64,000 nucleotides of DNA from Billgrantia azerbaijanica (GTDB lineage: Bacteria; Pseudomonadota; Gammaproteobacteria; Pseudomonadales; Halomonadaceae), in contig SBLD01000005.1 in the NCBI GenBank assembly GCA_004551485.1, positions 124,001 to 188,000 on the forward strand. The letters run 5' to 3'. Each line of letters begins with the position of its first letter. The first letter of the stretch is position 1. Below, one piece after another: positions 11,174 through 22,246 of the stretch. The notes under the pieces were generated by a model, which made no database searches, was not told the origin of the DNA, and was given only the letters and a program-made list of their open reading frames with translations. The position numbers were made by a program, and so were the translations under genes.

Positions 11174-12327
11174 CGTGGAACCGGACGCCCCTCGCCATCG
11201 CCGCCACCCTGGCCCTCGGCCTGCTGGCCGGCTGCGCCAACAAGGCCGAGCCGCGCTATGCACCCAAGGCGCTGCAAGATTTCGAGGCCACCGTCGAGCT
11301 CGAGGAGCACTGGGCCGAGCGCGTCGGCGACGGCCTGGGCCGGGCTCGCTACCCGATTGCCCCGGCACTGGACGGTAACACCCTGTTCGCCGCCGACGAG
11401 CAGGGGCTGGTGGTGGCACTCGACGCCGACAGCGGCAGCCAGCGCTGGCAGACCGAGCTCGAGGTCGGCGTCTCCAGCGGCATCACCGCCGTGGCCGACC
11501 GCCTCTACCTCGGCACGCGCAATGGCGAGGTCCTCGCCCTCGAGCAGTCGACCGGCGAGATCGCCTGGCGCACCCCGGTGGCCAGCGAAGTGCTGGCCGC
11601 CCCGCAGCCCACCCGACAGCTGCTGGTGGTGCAAAGCGTCGACGGCACCGTCACCGCGCTGGACCGCCGCACCGGCGACGAGCGCTGGGTCTACACCGCC
11701 AGCGAGCCCGCCCTCACCCTGCGCGGCACCGGCACGCCCCAGGCCATCGACCCGGTCACCTTCGCCGGCCTGGCCAACGGCCGGCTGGTCACCCTGGACA
11801 ACCGCAGCGGCCAGCCGCTGTGGGAGCGGCGCATCGCCGTGCCTCAGGGGCGCAGCGAGATCGAGCGTCTCGTCGACCTGGACGGCCAGCCGGTGCTGAC
11901 GCCCGACGGACGCCTCTTCGTCACCAGCTACAACGGCCGCCTGGTCGCCCTGGAAGCCACCAGCGGCGAGATCCAGTGGGAGCGCGAGCTCTCCAGCTAC
12001 CGGACCCCGGTACTGGTGGGCAACCGCCTCTTCGTGGTCGATGTGGCGAGCCACGTCGTCGCTCTCGACGCCGACAGCGGCGCCGAGATCTGGCGCAGCG
12101 AGGCCCTCGAGGGGCGCTGGCTGACGTCGCCGGCCTTCGCCGACGGCAAGCTGGTGGTGGGCGACTTCGAGGGCTACCTGCACCTGCTCGACACGCGCGA
12201 CGGCCGTCTCGTCGGTCGCACCCGCATCGACAGCGCCGGCATCAGCCTGCGTCCGATCACCGACTACCGCCGTATCTACGTGCTGGCCGACGACGGCCGC
12301 CTCGAGGCCCTGGAACTGACCGAATGA
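11170..12327 (+). CDS. bamB: Outer membrane protein assembly factor BamB
   Basis: A 385-residue lipoprotein of the BAM complex that inserts beta-barrel proteins into the outer membrane. The lipobox LLAGC is at about residues 16-20. The body is a PQQ-like eight-bladed beta-propeller with repeated blades of the type GxxxALDxxTGxxxW, for example [14 protein letters not shown] and [14 protein letters not shown]. The ATG overlaps the yfgM stop and the stop overlaps the der ATG, so translation is probably coupled. Confidence 0.95.
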   Translation: MTWNRTPLAIAATLALGLLAGCANKAEPRYAPKALQDFEATVELEEHWAERVGDGLGRARYPIAPALDGNTLFAADEQGLVVALDADSGSQRWQTELEVGVSSGITAVADRLYLGTRNGEVLALEQSTGEIAWRTPVASEVLAAPQPTRQLLVVQSVDGTVTALDRRTGDERWVYTASEPALTLRGTGTPQAIDPVTFAGLANGRLVTLDNRSGQPLWERRIAVPQGRSEIERLVDLDGQPVLTPDGRLFVTSYNGRLVALEATSGEIQWERELSSYRTPVLVGNRLFVVDVASHVVALDADSGAEIWRSEALEGRWLTSPAFADGKLVVGDFEGYLHLLDTRDGRLVGRTRIDSAGISLRPITDYRRIYVLADDGRLEALELTE

Positions 12328-13727
12328 CCCCCGTGATCGCTCTGGTCGGCCGCCCCAACGTGGGCAAGTCGACCCTGTTCAACCGCCTGACTCGCTCCCG
12401 GGACGCCCTGGTGGCCGACTTCCCGGGGCTGACCCGCGACCGCAAGTACGGCAACGGCCAGCTCGGCGGCAAGGCCTACACGGTGATCGACACCGGCGGC
12501 ATCAGCGGCGACGAGGAGGGCATCGACGCCGTCATGGCCGAGCAGTCGCTCGCCGCCATCGACGAGGCGGACATCGTACTCTTCCTGGTCGACGCCCGCG
12601 CCGGGCTGCATGTCGCCGACGAGGCCATCGCCAACCACCTGCGCGTCAACCAGAAGAAGACCTGGCTGGTGGTCAACAAGACCGACGGCCTGGAGGAGCA
12701 TGGTGCCATGGCCGAGTTCTGGGAGCTCGGCCTGGGCGACCCGCACCCCATCGCCGCCGCCCATGGGCGCAACGTCACCGCGCTGATCGAGGAGGTGCTC
12801 GCCCCCTTCCCCGAGCGCGACGACAGCGTGCCCGCGGACACCGGCACCAAGGGCATCCGCATCGGCGTGATCGGCCGCCCCAACGTGGGCAAGTCGACCC
12901 TGGTCAACCGCCTGCTCGGCGAGGAGCGCGTGGTGGTGTTCGACGAGGCGGGCACCACCCGCGACGCCATCGAGATCCCCTTCGAGCGGCGCGGCAAGCC
13001 CTACGTCCTGGTCGACACGGCCGGCGTCAGGCGGCGCAAGAACGTCCGCGAGGTCGCCGAGAAGTTCTCGATCATCAAGACGCTCGAGGCGATCAAGGAG
13101 TGCCACGTCGCCATCATGGTGCTCGATGCGCGCTCGGGTCTGGTGGAGCAGGACCTGCACCTGCTCGACTACGTACTCACCACCGGTCGCGCCCTGGTGC
13201 TGGCGGTCAACAAGTGGGACGGCCTGGAGAGCGAGGCCAAGGAGAAGATGCGCGCCGAGATCAAGCGCCGCCTGGGCTTCGCCGACTACGCCGACCTGCA
13301 CTTCATCTCGGCGCTGCACGGCACCGGCGTGGGCGATCTCTACCCCTCCATCGAGCGCGCCTTCGCCTCGGCCAACGCCCACTGGTCGACCAACCGCCTG
13401 ACCACCCTGCTGCAGGACGCCGTCGCCCAGCATCCGCCGCCGCTGATCCACGGCCGGCGCATCAAGCTGCGCATGGCCCACCAGGGCGGCAGCAACCCGC
13501 CGATCATCGTCGTCCACGGCAACCAGACCCAGGCGCTGCCCGAGGCCTACAAGCGCTACCTGACCAACACCTTCCGCAAGGTGCTCAAGGTCAAGGGCAC
13601 GCCGATCCGCTTCGAGTTCCGCTCCGGCCAGAATCCCTACGACAAGCTGGCCGGCGCCAGCGACCGCGAGAAGGCCAAGCAGCGCGAGCTCGGCCGCACC
13701 CGCGAGGCACGCAGCAAGCGACGCTGA
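12324..13727 (+). CDS. der: Ribosome biogenesis GTPase Der (EngA)
   Basis: A 467-residue double-GTPase needed for 50S assembly. Two G1 motifs GRPNVGKST occur near residues 8 and 183, each with its own DTGG/DTAG and NKxD motifs. A KH-like carboxyl domain ends with [16 protein letters not shown]. The start overlaps the bamB stop (ATGA at 12324). Confidence 0.97.
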   Translation: MTPVIALVGRPNVGKSTLFNRLTRSRDALVADFPGLTRDRKYGNGQLGGKAYTVIDTGGISGDEEGIDAVMAEQSLAAIDEADIVLFLVDARAGLHVADEAIANHLRVNQKKTWLVVNKTDGLEEHGAMAEFWELGLGDPHPIAAAHGRNVTALIEEVLAPFPERDDSVPADTGTKGIRIGVIGRPNVGKSTLVNRLLGEERVVVFDEAGTTRDAIEIPFERRGKPYVLVDTAGVRRRKNVREVAEKFSIIKTLEAIKECHVAIMVLDARSGLVEQDLHLLDYVLTTGRALVLAVNKWDGLESEAKEKMRAEIKRRLGFADYADLHFISALHGTGVGDLYPSIERAFASANAHWSTNRLTTLLQDAVAQHPPPLIHGRRIKLRMAHQGGSNPPIIVVHGNQTQALPEAYKRYLTNTFRKVLKVKGTPIRFEFRSGQNPYDKLAGASDREKAKQRELGRTREARSKRR

Positions 13728-13750
13728 CGGCCGCTCGACCAGGACACGAC

Positions 13751-13772
13751 GGCGCCCCTTGTGGGCGCCTTC
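13751..13772 (+). terminator. Hairpin after der (weak terminator)
   Basis: GGCGCCC (13751-13757) pairs with GGGCGCC (13763-13769) around a five-base loop, 24 bases after the der stop. Only a short TTC follows, so termination may be partial. Confidence 0.45.
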
Positions 13773-13782
13773 GCTGCGTCTG

Positions 13783-13814
13783 GAGCGCTCTCATTCGTGT
13801 GCATGAGAGCGCTC
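13783..13814. repeat. Perfect 12-bp inverted repeat after der
   Basis: GAGCGCTCTCAT (13783-13794) and ATGAGAGCGCTC (13803-13814) are exact reverse complements around an eight-base spacer. Each arm also contains the palindrome GAGCGCTC. It lies 14 bases past the der hairpin. It could be a second terminator stem, an operator, or a dispersed repeat. No U-run follows. Confidence 0.6.
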
Positions 13815-13877
13815 ATGCATCGGCATGCCCCCATCACCGACTTTCTGACCAATCTCCCCGCCAGGCCGCAAAAACAC

Positions 13878-13906
13878 TTGGTCTCCCGCCGCCTCGCCCC
13901 TAGAAT
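13878..13906 (+). promoter_or_regulatory. Candidate promoter for the 13970 lipoprotein gene
   Basis: TAGAAT (13901-13906) matches the -10 consensus at five of six positions. A weak TTGGTC (13878-13883) stands 17 bases upstream. The pair is 64 bases before the ATG. Confidence 0.35.
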
Positions 13907-13969
13907 TCGCGCGCCTCGCGCTTTCCACTCCCCTCACCGGGCGCCTGCTTCCTGGCCCCAGGAGACACC

Positions 13970-14596
13970 ATGCCAAGTCCCCGTCGCTCACGCCTGGCGC
14001 GCTGGCGCCTCCTCGCCCCGCTGTGTCTGGCCGCCCTGCTCGGCGGCTGCCTGGCGATTCCCCAGACCGGCCTGTTCGCCTTCCGCCTGGCGGTGACCTC
14101 GCTGGGCGTGGAGGAGGTGCGCATCGGCCCCTATGCCGTGGATGCCCGCCTCGACACCAGCGACCTCATGTCCCTGGCACTCTCCAGCCTCGGCGCCGGC
14201 AGCCTGCCGGTGCAGGCCACCCTGGCCCTGGGCCTGGGCCTGCCGGTGGGCATGCCCGCGGTGGAGATGGCCGGCTTCCGCTGGACCCTCGACGTGCCGG
14301 GCGCCGAGCCGGTGAGCGGCGACTACCAGCAGGCCGTCAAGCTGACCTCGGCGGAGGACGCCACGCTGCGCCTGCCGGTGGTCTTCGATGTGCTGGGTGC
14401 CGACCGCGACCGCCTGGCCCCGGTAGTGGAGCTGGCCAGCCAGCTCGCCCGGCGCGGCGAGCTGCCGGCGGGCAGCGAGCTGGCGATCACCCCCGGCGAC
14501 CTGCGCGGGCTGGGCATGACGCTGCCCGCCGGCCTGCTCACCCCCACCGTGCGGCTCAACGTGGGCGAAGGCGGCGAGCTGCGCCCGCAGCGCTGA
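13970..14596 (+). CDS. Putative lipoprotein, LEA-type-2-like
   Basis: A 208-residue secreted lipoprotein. The amino end has basic residues, a hydrophobic stretch and the lipobox ALLGGC near residue 25. The remainder is rich in beta-prone, nonpolar residues (PVQATLALGLGLPVGMPAVEMAGFRWTLD) and resembles LEA/WHy-type lipoproteins, but I do not recognise a named family. Function is unknown. It points toward the convergent DUF815 ATPase gene and ends at the base before it. Confidence 0.75.
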   Translation: MPSPRRSRLARWRLLAPLCLAALLGGCLAIPQTGLFAFRLAVTSLGVEEVRIGPYAVDARLDTSDLMSLALSSLGAGSLPVQATLALGLGLPVGMPAVEMAGFRWTLDVPGAEPVSGDYQQAVKLTSAEDATLRLPVVFDVLGADRDRLAPVVELASQLARRGELPAGSELAITPGDLRGLGMTLPAGLLTPTVRLNVGEGGELRPQR

Positions 14597-15466
14597 TCAG
14601 CGCCGTTCGGCGAGGCGCCGCCGCCCCACCCACTGGCAGGCGAACTGCCAGGCCCCGCGCCCGCTGCGCCCGCCGCGCAGGGTGGCGAAGCGGATCGCCG
14701 CGGCGCGCGCCTCGGCGTTCCAGTCGCTCGCACGGCCGAGCTGGGAGACCCAGTGGCAGCACGCCTCCAGGTAGGTGTCCTGGTTGAAGGGGTAGAACCC
14801 CAGCCACAGGCCGAAACGGTCGGAGAGCGAGATCTTCTCCTCCACGGCATCGCCGTGGTGCAGCTCGTCACCAACGAGCTGGCTGGCCTCGTTGTCGGCC
14901 AGCGACTCCGGCAGCAGGTGGCGGCGGTTGGAGGTGGCGTAGAGCAGCACGTTCTCCGGCGGCCCGGTCAGCGCCCCGTCGAGCACGCTCTTGAGCGCCT
15001 TGTAGGCGTCATCGTGGCCCTCGAAGGAGAGGTCGTCGCAGTAGACCACGAAGCGCCGGTCGAAGCGACGCAGTTGGGAGACCAGCAGCGGCAGGCCGCC
15101 CAGGTCATGCCGGTCTACCTGCACCAGGCGCAGCCCCTCCGGCGCCAGGCTGTTGAGCAGGGCGCGGATCAACGACGACTTGCCGCTGCCCCGCGAGCCC
15201 CACAGCAGGGCGTGGTTGGCCGGCAATCCCTGCAGGAAGGCGCGGGTGTTGTCGATCAGCGCCAGCTTCTGCCGCTCGATGCCCAGCAGGTCGTCGAGGG
15301 TCAGGGCGTCGCGCGGCGGCACCGGCAGCAGATGGCCGCCGAGGGTGTGGCGCTGCCACAGCGCGGCGACGTCGCGCGACCAGTCGACCTCCTGGGGCGC
15401 CGGCGGCAGCCAGTGCTCCACGTGGTCCAGCAGGCGGGTCAGGCGGCGGGTCAGCTCGGCATCCAT
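14597..15466 (-). CDS. DUF815 family AAA-type ATP-binding protein
   Basis: A 289-residue P-loop protein of the DUF815 family. The Walker A motif is LLWGSRGSGKSSL near residue 85. Walker B is VVYCDDLSFEGHDDAY and a sensor-like ATSNRRHLLPE follows. The family is widespread in proteobacteria but its substrate is not established. The ATG at 15464-15466 has AAGGAG six bases upstream. It diverges from the M48 protease gene. Confidence 0.88.
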   Translation of the reverse strand: MDAELTRRLTRLLDHVEHWLPPAPQEVDWSRDVAALWQRHTLGGHLLPVPPRDALTLDDLLGIERQKLALIDNTRAFLQGLPANHALLWGSRGSGKSSLIRALLNSLAPEGLRLVQVDRHDLGGLPLLVSQLRRFDRRFVVYCDDLSFEGHDDAYKALKSVLDGALTGPPENVLLYATSNRRHLLPESLADNEASQLVGDELHHGDAVEEKISLSDRFGLWLGFYPFNQDTYLEACCHWVSQLGRASDWNAEARAAAIRFATLRGGRSGRGAWQFACQWVGRRRLAERR

Positions 15467-15583
15467 GGCATTCTCCTTGTCCGTGACGGGCGGTTGACCT
15501 TGCGGGCGTTCCGGGTATCTTGTGGCGAACCTCGATGCCCCGTCCAGAGTCACAAGAATCTGGAATCGACAGGAGCCCCCTCC

Positions 15584-16384
15584 ATGCGCTGGATCCACTG
15601 CCTTGCCGTTGTCGCCCTGAGCGTCGCCCTCGCCGCCTGTACCACCTCGCCCACCGGGCGCTCGCGGCTCACCCTGCTGTCGGAGCAGCAGCTCGACCAG
15701 ATGGGGCAGCAGGCCTTCCAGCAGTACCAGCAGGAGCTGCCCGCCGTGGGCGGGGCGCCGCAGCGCTACGCCGAGTGCGTGGCCAGTGCCATCGTCGCCG
15801 CCCTCCCCGAGCGCGCGCGCCAGCAGAACTGGCAGATCCGCGTCTTCGAATCCGAGGAGGCCAACGCCTTCGCGCTGCCCGGCGGCTACATGGGGGTCAA
15901 CACCGGGCTGCTCGAGATTGCCGAGAGCCAGGACCAGCTGGCCTCCGTGATCGGCCACGAGATCGGCCACGTGCTGGCCCGCCACGCCAACGAGCGCGCC
16001 TCCACCCAGATGGCCACCGAGGTCGGCCTCTCGGCGCTCGGCTCGGCCGCCGGACTCGAGGGCCCCGGCGGCCAGCAGATGATGGCCGCGCTGGGGCTCG
16101 GCGCCCAGTACGGTGTCCTGCTGCCCTTCTCGCGCCGTCACGAGAGCGAGGCGGACGTGATCGGTCTCAACCTGATGGCCGATGCCGGCTTCGACCCGCG
16201 GGCAAGCCTGCAGCTGTGGCGGAACATGGCCGCCCAGGGCGGCGCTCAGCCGCCGGTCTGGCTGTCGACCCACCCCAGCCACGACCAGCGCATGGGCGGC
16301 CTGCAGGCGCAGATGAACGAGGCGGTGGCCCGCTACGAGCAGGCGCGCAGTGCCGGACGGACGCCGAACTGCCCACGCCCCTGA
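15584..16384 (+). CDS. loiP: M48 family metalloprotease lipoprotein (LoiP/YggG-like)
   Basis: A 266-residue zinc metalloprotease with a signal peptide ending in the lipobox LAAC (Cys about residue 20). The zinc site is H125-E-I-G-H129, with the third ligand probably in RRHESEADVIGL. The length and the run of features match LoiP (YggG), an outer-membrane-attached protease of E. coli. AGGAG at 15571 supports the ATG. The symbol is by similarity, and other small M48 lipoproteins are close. Confidence 0.82.
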   Translation: MRWIHCLAVVALSVALAACTTSPTGRSRLTLLSEQQLDQMGQQAFQQYQQELPAVGGAPQRYAECVASAIVAALPERARQQNWQIRVFESEEANAFALPGGYMGVNTGLLEIAESQDQLASVIGHEIGHVLARHANERASTQMATEVGLSALGSAAGLEGPGGQQMMAALGLGAQYGVLLPFSRRHESEADVIGLNLMADAGFDPRASLQLWRNMAAQGGAQPPVWLSTHPSHDQRMGGLQAQMNEAVARYEQARSAGRTPNCPRP

Positions 16385-16480
16385 AGCCACCGGGGCGGTG
16401 ACTACTGACGGGGCTGATCCGGCGACAGGCCCCGGCGCCCCTCAAGCGTTAGCCAAGACTCCCAACCAACCGGAAGAGAC

Positions 16481-16741
16481 ATGCTGAAACTTGGACTGCT
16501 GCTGTTGATCGTACCGCCGCTGGCGCTGATGGGACTCTACTTCACGGAGCACTCGGCGGTACGCGAATGCCTGCTGATCGAGGGCGGCCACTGGGACTAC
16601 CTGGAGGGCGTGTGCCGCGACACCCCGCAGCCCTTCGTGCCCTGGGTGGAACGCACCCCCTGGCTGGTCAACGGCGGCATGCTGCTGTCGGTGGTCGGCC
16701 TGGGGCTGTGCATGGTGCGCCTCTACGTCAGGAAGCGGTGA
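16481..16741 (+). CDS. Small two-helix membrane protein of unknown function
   Basis: An 86-residue protein with transmembrane helices at about residues 3-20 and 60-80, and a central hydrophilic loop with two cysteines (VREC...GVCRD). GGAAGAG precedes the ATG. The final 14 bases overlap the end of the convergent aroE gene. I recognise no family. Confidence 0.65.
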   Translation: MLKLGLLLLIVPPLALMGLYFTEHSAVRECLLIEGGHWDYLEGVCRDTPQPFVPWVERTPWLVNGGMLLSVVGLGLCMVRLYVRKR

Positions 16742-17563
16742 GGGAGCGGCGCAGCGCTGCCAGCACCGGGCCCGTGTCGGGGCGCTTGCCGCGCCACAGG
16801 AAGAACGATTCCGCCGCCTGCTCGACCAGCATCCCCAGGCCGTCGAGGGGGCGCGCGCCGCGCTCGGCCGCCCAGCGCAGGAACACCGTGGGCTCGGCGC
16901 CGTACATCATGTCGTAGGCGGTGGCACCGGGGGCGAAGAGGTCGTCGGGCAGCGGCGGCAGCTCGCCCGCCAGGCTCGCGCTGGTGCCGTTGATCACCAC
17001 CTCGAAGGGCCCAGCCACGGCCGCGAAACCGCCACCGGCGATCTCGCCCAGGTCGGTGAAGTCGGTGGCGAGCTGCTCGGCCTTCGCCGCTGTGCGGTTA
17101 GCTACGAACACGCGCGCCGGCCGTGCCTCGAGCAGCGGCTCCAGCACGCCGCGTACCGCCCCGCCGGCGCCCAGCACCAGGATGCGCGCGCCCTCGAGCG
17201 CGACGCCGTGCTGCACCAGGTCACGCACCAGGCCCACGCCATCGGTGGTGTCGCCATGGACCTTGACATCGTTGCTCTGGCCGCCCTCCCCGGGGATCAG
17301 GGTGTTCACCGCCCCGGCGCGACGCGCCCTTTCGCTCAGGGTATCGCACAGGCGGAAGGCGTCCTCCTTGAAAGGCACGGTGACATTGGCACCCCGCCCG
17401 CCGGAGGCCGTGAAACGCTGCCAGGCGCCGGCGAAGTCATCGCGCGGCGCCTCGATGGCGGTGTACTCGATATCGTCACCGGTCTGCTCGGCGAAGGCGG
17501 CGTGGATGGCCGGCGACCTGGAATGGGTCACCGGGTTGCCGAAGACACAGTAGCGGTCGGTCA

Positions 17564-17564
<1 letters not shown>
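16728..17564 (-). CDS. aroE: Shikimate dehydrogenase (NADP+)
   Basis: A 278-residue enzyme of aromatic amino acid synthesis that reduces 3-dehydroshikimate. The substrate domain begins [18 protein letters not shown] and carries NVTVPFKE with the catalytic lysine. The NADP domain has [12 protein letters not shown] and NRT near residue 150. The ATG shares a base with the hemF stop (TGATG), so the pair is probably coupled. A TTG three bases earlier is less likely. Confidence 0.95.
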
Positions 17565-19079
<1,515 letters not shown>

Positions 19080-19167
19080 GCGGGGTCGAACCTCGAAATC
19101 ACTACCTGAAGACGGAAACCCTGCCGGTTCGAAACCTTAGCGGCTCACTGCCGGCAGCGTCATGCTA

Positions 19168-20337
19168 TCACGACGGCGCCGGGTCCGGCAGGCGCACCCA
19201 GCCGCCCGGCGACTGGGCCACGCGCCCGTCGAGCTCGAGCTCCAGCAGCCGCCGCTGGCACTCCGGCACGGCGAGTCCGGTCAGCGACACCAGGGCGTCG
19301 AGCGGCGCGGGCGTATCGCTGAGCCAGCGCAGCAGGGGATCGCACGGCGTGTCGAGCCCCTCCGCGGGAGCCGGCGCCAGCGGCGGGCCCGCCCACTGGG
19401 TCAGTTCCTCGAGGATGTCGTCGATCCCGCGCACCAGCACCGCCCCCTGGCGCAGCAACTGCAGGCAGCCGCGCGCCTGGGGGTTGTGGATGGATCCGGG
19501 CAGGGCGAAGACCTCGCGGTTCTGCTCCGTGGCGAGCCGCGCGCTCACCAGCGAGCCGCTCTTCTCGGCGGCCTCCACCACCAGCACGCCCAGGGAGAGC
19601 CCGGTGACGATGCGGTTGCGGCGCGGAAAGAAGCCGGCCCGGGCCCGGGTGCCGGGCGGGTGCTCGGCGAGCAGCAGGCCGCCCCCGGCGAGCAGGCGGT
19701 GGTAGAGCGCGGCATGACGCGGCGGGTAGATGACGTCGACGCCGCAGCCCAGCACGGCGACGGTGCGCCCGCCGGCCTCCAGCACGGCCTGCTGGGCGGC
19801 CCCGTCGATGCCCAGCGCCAGGCCGCTGACCACGCCCCAGTCGCGGGCGACGAGCTCGCGGGCGAAGGCGGCGGCGTTGGCAAGCCCCTCGCGGGTCGGG
19901 CGGCGCGAGCCGACGATGGCCAGCGCCGGCGGCGCCAGCGCGGCAAGATCGCCCAGCGCCCAGAGCAGCGGCGGCGGGTCGGCGATCTCGTCGAGCAGCG
20001 CCGGCCAGGCCGGGTGACCGGGATGCAGCAGGTGGCGGGCCGGGGCGGCGTCGCGCCAGGCCAGGTCGGCGGCGATGGCGGCGTCGAGCGGGCTGCGTGA
20101 CGGGTGGTCGAGCCACAGGCGCAGGGCCAAGGCCGCCTCGCGGGGCAGGCCGGCCAGCCAGCCGTCCGGCCAGGGCGGCCGCGCGGCGAGGAGCTCGGCC
20201 AGGCGCGCCGCGCCGACGCCGGGCAGGTGCGCGAGCGCCAGCCATTCGCGCGTCGCGGGCAGTGCGCCGGCGCTCACTGCGGCACCGCTCATCGTTGCAC
20301 CGTTCATCGCTGCACCGTTCATTGCTGCACCGTTCAT
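19168..20337 (-). CDS. dprA: DNA-processing protein DprA (Smf)
   Basis: A 389-residue DprA, which loads RecA onto incoming single-stranded DNA in natural transformation. The Rossmann-like core carries LAIVGSRRPTREG, SGLALGIDGAAQQ, VLGCGVDVIYP and VEAAEKSGSLVSA. A winged-helix-like carboxyl domain follows. The amino end is unusual. A 15-base tandem repeat encodes MNGAA-MNGAA-MNGAT-MSGAA, giving four in-frame ATGs (first bases at 20337, 20322, 20307 and 20292). The first overlaps the lysM-gene stop as ATGA. I cannot tell which ATG is used. Confidence 0.92.
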   Translation of the reverse strand: MNGAAMNGAAMNGATMSGAAVSAGALPATREWLALAHLPGVGAARLAELLAARPPWPDGWLAGLPREAALALRLWLDHPSRSPLDAAIAADLAWRDAAPARHLLHPGHPAWPALLDEIADPPPLLWALGDLAALAPPALAIVGSRRPTREGLANAAAFARELVARDWGVVSGLALGIDGAAQQAVLEAGGRTVAVLGCGVDVIYPPRHAALYHRLLAGGGLLLAEHPPGTRARAGFFPRRNRIVTGLSLGVLVVEAAEKSGSLVSARLATEQNREVFALPGSIHNPQARGCLQLLRQGAVLVRGIDDILEELTQWAGPPLAPAPAEGLDTPCDPLLRWLSDTPAPLDALVSLTGLAVPECQRRLLELELDGRVAQSPGGWVRLPDPAPS

Positions 20338-20346
20338 TGCTGTACC
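20282..20346 (-). repeat. 15-bp tandem repeat spanning the dprA start codons
   Basis: Four consecutive 15-base units (20282-20296, 20297-20311, 20312-20326, 20327-20341) plus a partial fifth match GCACCGTTCATTGCT with few changes. Each unit supplies one in-frame ATG of dprA on the minus strand. The outermost copy holds both the lysM-gene stop and the first dprA ATG. Gain or loss of a unit would keep the reading frame. Confidence 0.85.
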
Positions 20347-21422
20347 AAGGCGGCGGCCGAGGTCGGGGTGCGGACGCGGTCACCCACCTCCAGGCTGCGC
20401 GAGGCCCGCATCACCAGTGCGTAGCTCATCTTCGCGTAGGGGCGGAAGACCATCACCAGGCCGGCTTCGTTGCCGGGCAGCGTCAGCCGTTCGTCGGTGC
20501 GCGGGTCGACGACCCGCTCGCCGCGCTGCTCGACGCGCAGCACGTGCCCGGCGGCGAGGCCGTCGCGCCGCCCGCGGTCCAGCGCCACCACCTGCAGCCG
20601 CCCGACGAAGCGCACCCCGCCGGGCACCGCCAGGATTCGCCCGTCCACCTCGGCATCGGGCGCGCGGGGCACGAACTCGCGCTCGATCGCACGGCTCTCC
20701 AGCGGCAGCACGATGTCGTCGTCACGGAGCTCGCGGTGGGAGGCGACCACCTCGAGCACGGCGATCTCGCCCTCCTGGCGCACCGCCCGCACCCGACCGA
20801 CGCTCTCGAGCTCGAGCCCCAGCACCTCATCGCTGGCGGCATCGCGGTAGCGCTCGCCGACGCGGTAGACGCCGTAGCGGGCGCCCGGCGTCAGCGCGCC
20901 GCGGGCGTAGAGGCGATCGCCCACGCCGCTGAGCAGGCGGCGGTCGTCGCCGGCCACCACGTAGGCCAGCGCCGCCAGGGCGTCCGGGTCGTCGATCACC
21001 CGATGGTCGCGCAGGAAGTGCTGCACCGACTCCAGCGGGATCGGCGCAATCGCCTCGCGCGGCGGGATGCGCCGCACCTCCGGCGACAGGCGCACCACGT
21101 TCTGGCCGCGCTCCAGCCCCAGGCAGGGCCGGCCGTTGCAGTCGCGGAGGGTGATGACGTCGCCCGGGTAGATGCGGTGCGGATCGTCGATCTGGGGGTT
21201 GCCCCGCCACACCTCGGGCCACTGCCAGGGATGGCGCAGGAAGCGCCCGGCGATGTCCCACAGGGTGTCGCCAGAGGCCACGGTGTAGCGCTCGGGCGCA
21301 CTGTCGCGCAGCCCGCTCTCCCAGCTCGGCGCCTGTGCCCAGGCTGGCATCGCCCCCAGCGCCCACGCCACCGCCAGGCCGGCGATCGCGCGGCGCCACG
21401 CTCCCTTTGCACTCCGCTGCAT
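20334..21422 (-). CDS. LysM domain-containing secreted protein
   Basis: An exported protein of about 362 residues, usually found between def and dprA in gammaproteobacteria. After the signal peptide (MQRSAKGAWRRAIAGLAVAW..., cleaved near AWAQA), a LysM peptidoglycan-binding domain follows (YTVASGDTLWDIAGRFLRHP, IYPGDVITL). A carboxyl domain of about 250 residues has no recognised enzyme motif. Start 21422 is chosen because it places the signal peptide first. An in-frame ATG at 21494 would add 24 residues. The stop overlaps the first dprA ATG. Confidence 0.85.
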   Translation of the reverse strand: MQRSAKGAWRRAIAGLAVAWALGAMPAWAQAPSWESGLRDSAPERYTVASGDTLWDIAGRFLRHPWQWPEVWRGNPQIDDPHRIYPGDVITLRDCNGRPCLGLERGQNVVRLSPEVRRIPPREAIAPIPLESVQHFLRDHRVIDDPDALAALAYVVAGDDRRLLSGVGDRLYARGALTPGARYGVYRVGERYRDAASDEVLGLELESVGRVRAVRQEGEIAVLEVVASHRELRDDDIVLPLESRAIEREFVPRAPDAEVDGRILAVPGGVRFVGRLQVVALDRGRRDGLAAGHVLRVEQRGERVVDPRTDERLTLPGNEAGLVMVFRPYAKMSYALVMRASRSLEVGDRVRTPTSAAALVQQ

Positions 21423-21605
21423 CCCTGTCGCCCCCCTGCTCTGCGTCGCCACTGCCCGGGCTCCCCGGCGCGCGCCCGGGAACCCCCGGTTCATGATATA
21501 GTCTCACGCTATGGCCCGGATACGGGACAGGCGGTTTCCCCGCGCGCCCCGGAGTTCTAGACTACGGGCATCCCCTGAACCCAGCATAACGGTGATATCA
21601 ACGCC

Positions 21606-22118
21606 ATGGCCAAATTACCCATCCTCGAGTTTCCCGACGAACGGCTGCGCACCCGCGCCACGCCGGTCGAGACGGTCGATGACGAGGTGCGCCAGCTGGT
21701 CGACGACATGCTCGAGACCATGTACGACGCCAATGGCATCGGGCTGGCCGCCACCCAGGTGGACGTCCACCGGCGGGTGATTGTCATGGACGTCAGCGAC
21801 GCCCGCGACCAGCCGCTGGTGCTGATCAATCCCGAGTACACGCCGCTCGGCGACGAGCGCGAGCCGATGTCCGAGGGCTGCCTGTCGATCCCCGAGTACT
21901 ACGCCGAGGTGCCGCGCGCGCTCAGGGTCCGCCTCGAGGCGCTGGACCGCGACGGCACGCCCTACGAGCTGGAGGCCGACGGTCTGCTCGCCCACTGCAT
22001 CCAGCACGAGTACGACCACCTGGAGGGCGTGCTCTTCGTCGACTACCTCTCGCCGCTCAAGCGCGAACGCGTGCGCAAGAAGATGGAGAAGCGCCACAAG
22101 CAGATGCAGCCCGCCTGA
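21606..22118 (+). CDS. def: Peptide deformylase
   Basis: A 170-residue metallo-deformylase that removes the formyl group from new proteins. All three motifs are present: GIGLAATQ (about residue 46), EGCLSIP (about 92) and the metal-binding HEYDH (about 136). It heads the def-fmt-rsmB group and diverges from the lysM gene. Confidence 0.97.
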   Translation: MAKLPILEFPDERLRTRATPVETVDDEVRQLVDDMLETMYDANGIGLAATQVDVHRRVIVMDVSDARDQPLVLINPEYTPLGDEREPMSEGCLSIPEYYAEVPRALRVRLEALDRDGTPYELEADGLLAHCIQHEYDHLEGVLFVDYLSPLKRERVRKKMEKRHKQMQPA

Positions 22119-22160
22119 GCCTCCGCTTCCCCGCTCTCCAGAGCAAGCGCTTCCCTGAAG

Positions 22161-22190
22161 GCCGACGCCAATGGCGTCGGCCTTCGTCGT
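22161..22190 (+). terminator. Strong hairpin between def and fmt
   Basis: GGCCGACGCC (22161-22170) pairs perfectly with GGCGTCGGCC (22174-22183) and is followed by TTCGTCGTT. It lies 42 bases after the def stop. It suggests at least partial separation of def from fmt, although the two are often co-transcribed. Confidence 0.65.
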
Positions 22191-22246
22191 TCGGCCTGCG
22201 CTCCGGTATCATGGCCGCATTCGCCCACTGGCAAGGCCTCGCAACC

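Noticed and set aside
14753-15583. Upstream extension of the M48 protease frame
   Set aside because: It is antisense to the DUF815 ATPase gene. The true start at 15584 has a ribosome-binding site and a lipoprotein signal.
16411-16437. GGGGC...GCCCC pairing after the M48 protease gene as a terminator
   Set aside because: The arms are five bases around a long loop, with no U-run. This is too weak in GC-rich DNA.
20282-20346. Tandem repeat considered as a CRISPR-like or minisatellite array
   Set aside because: The units are only 15 bases with no spacers, and they are coding within dprA.
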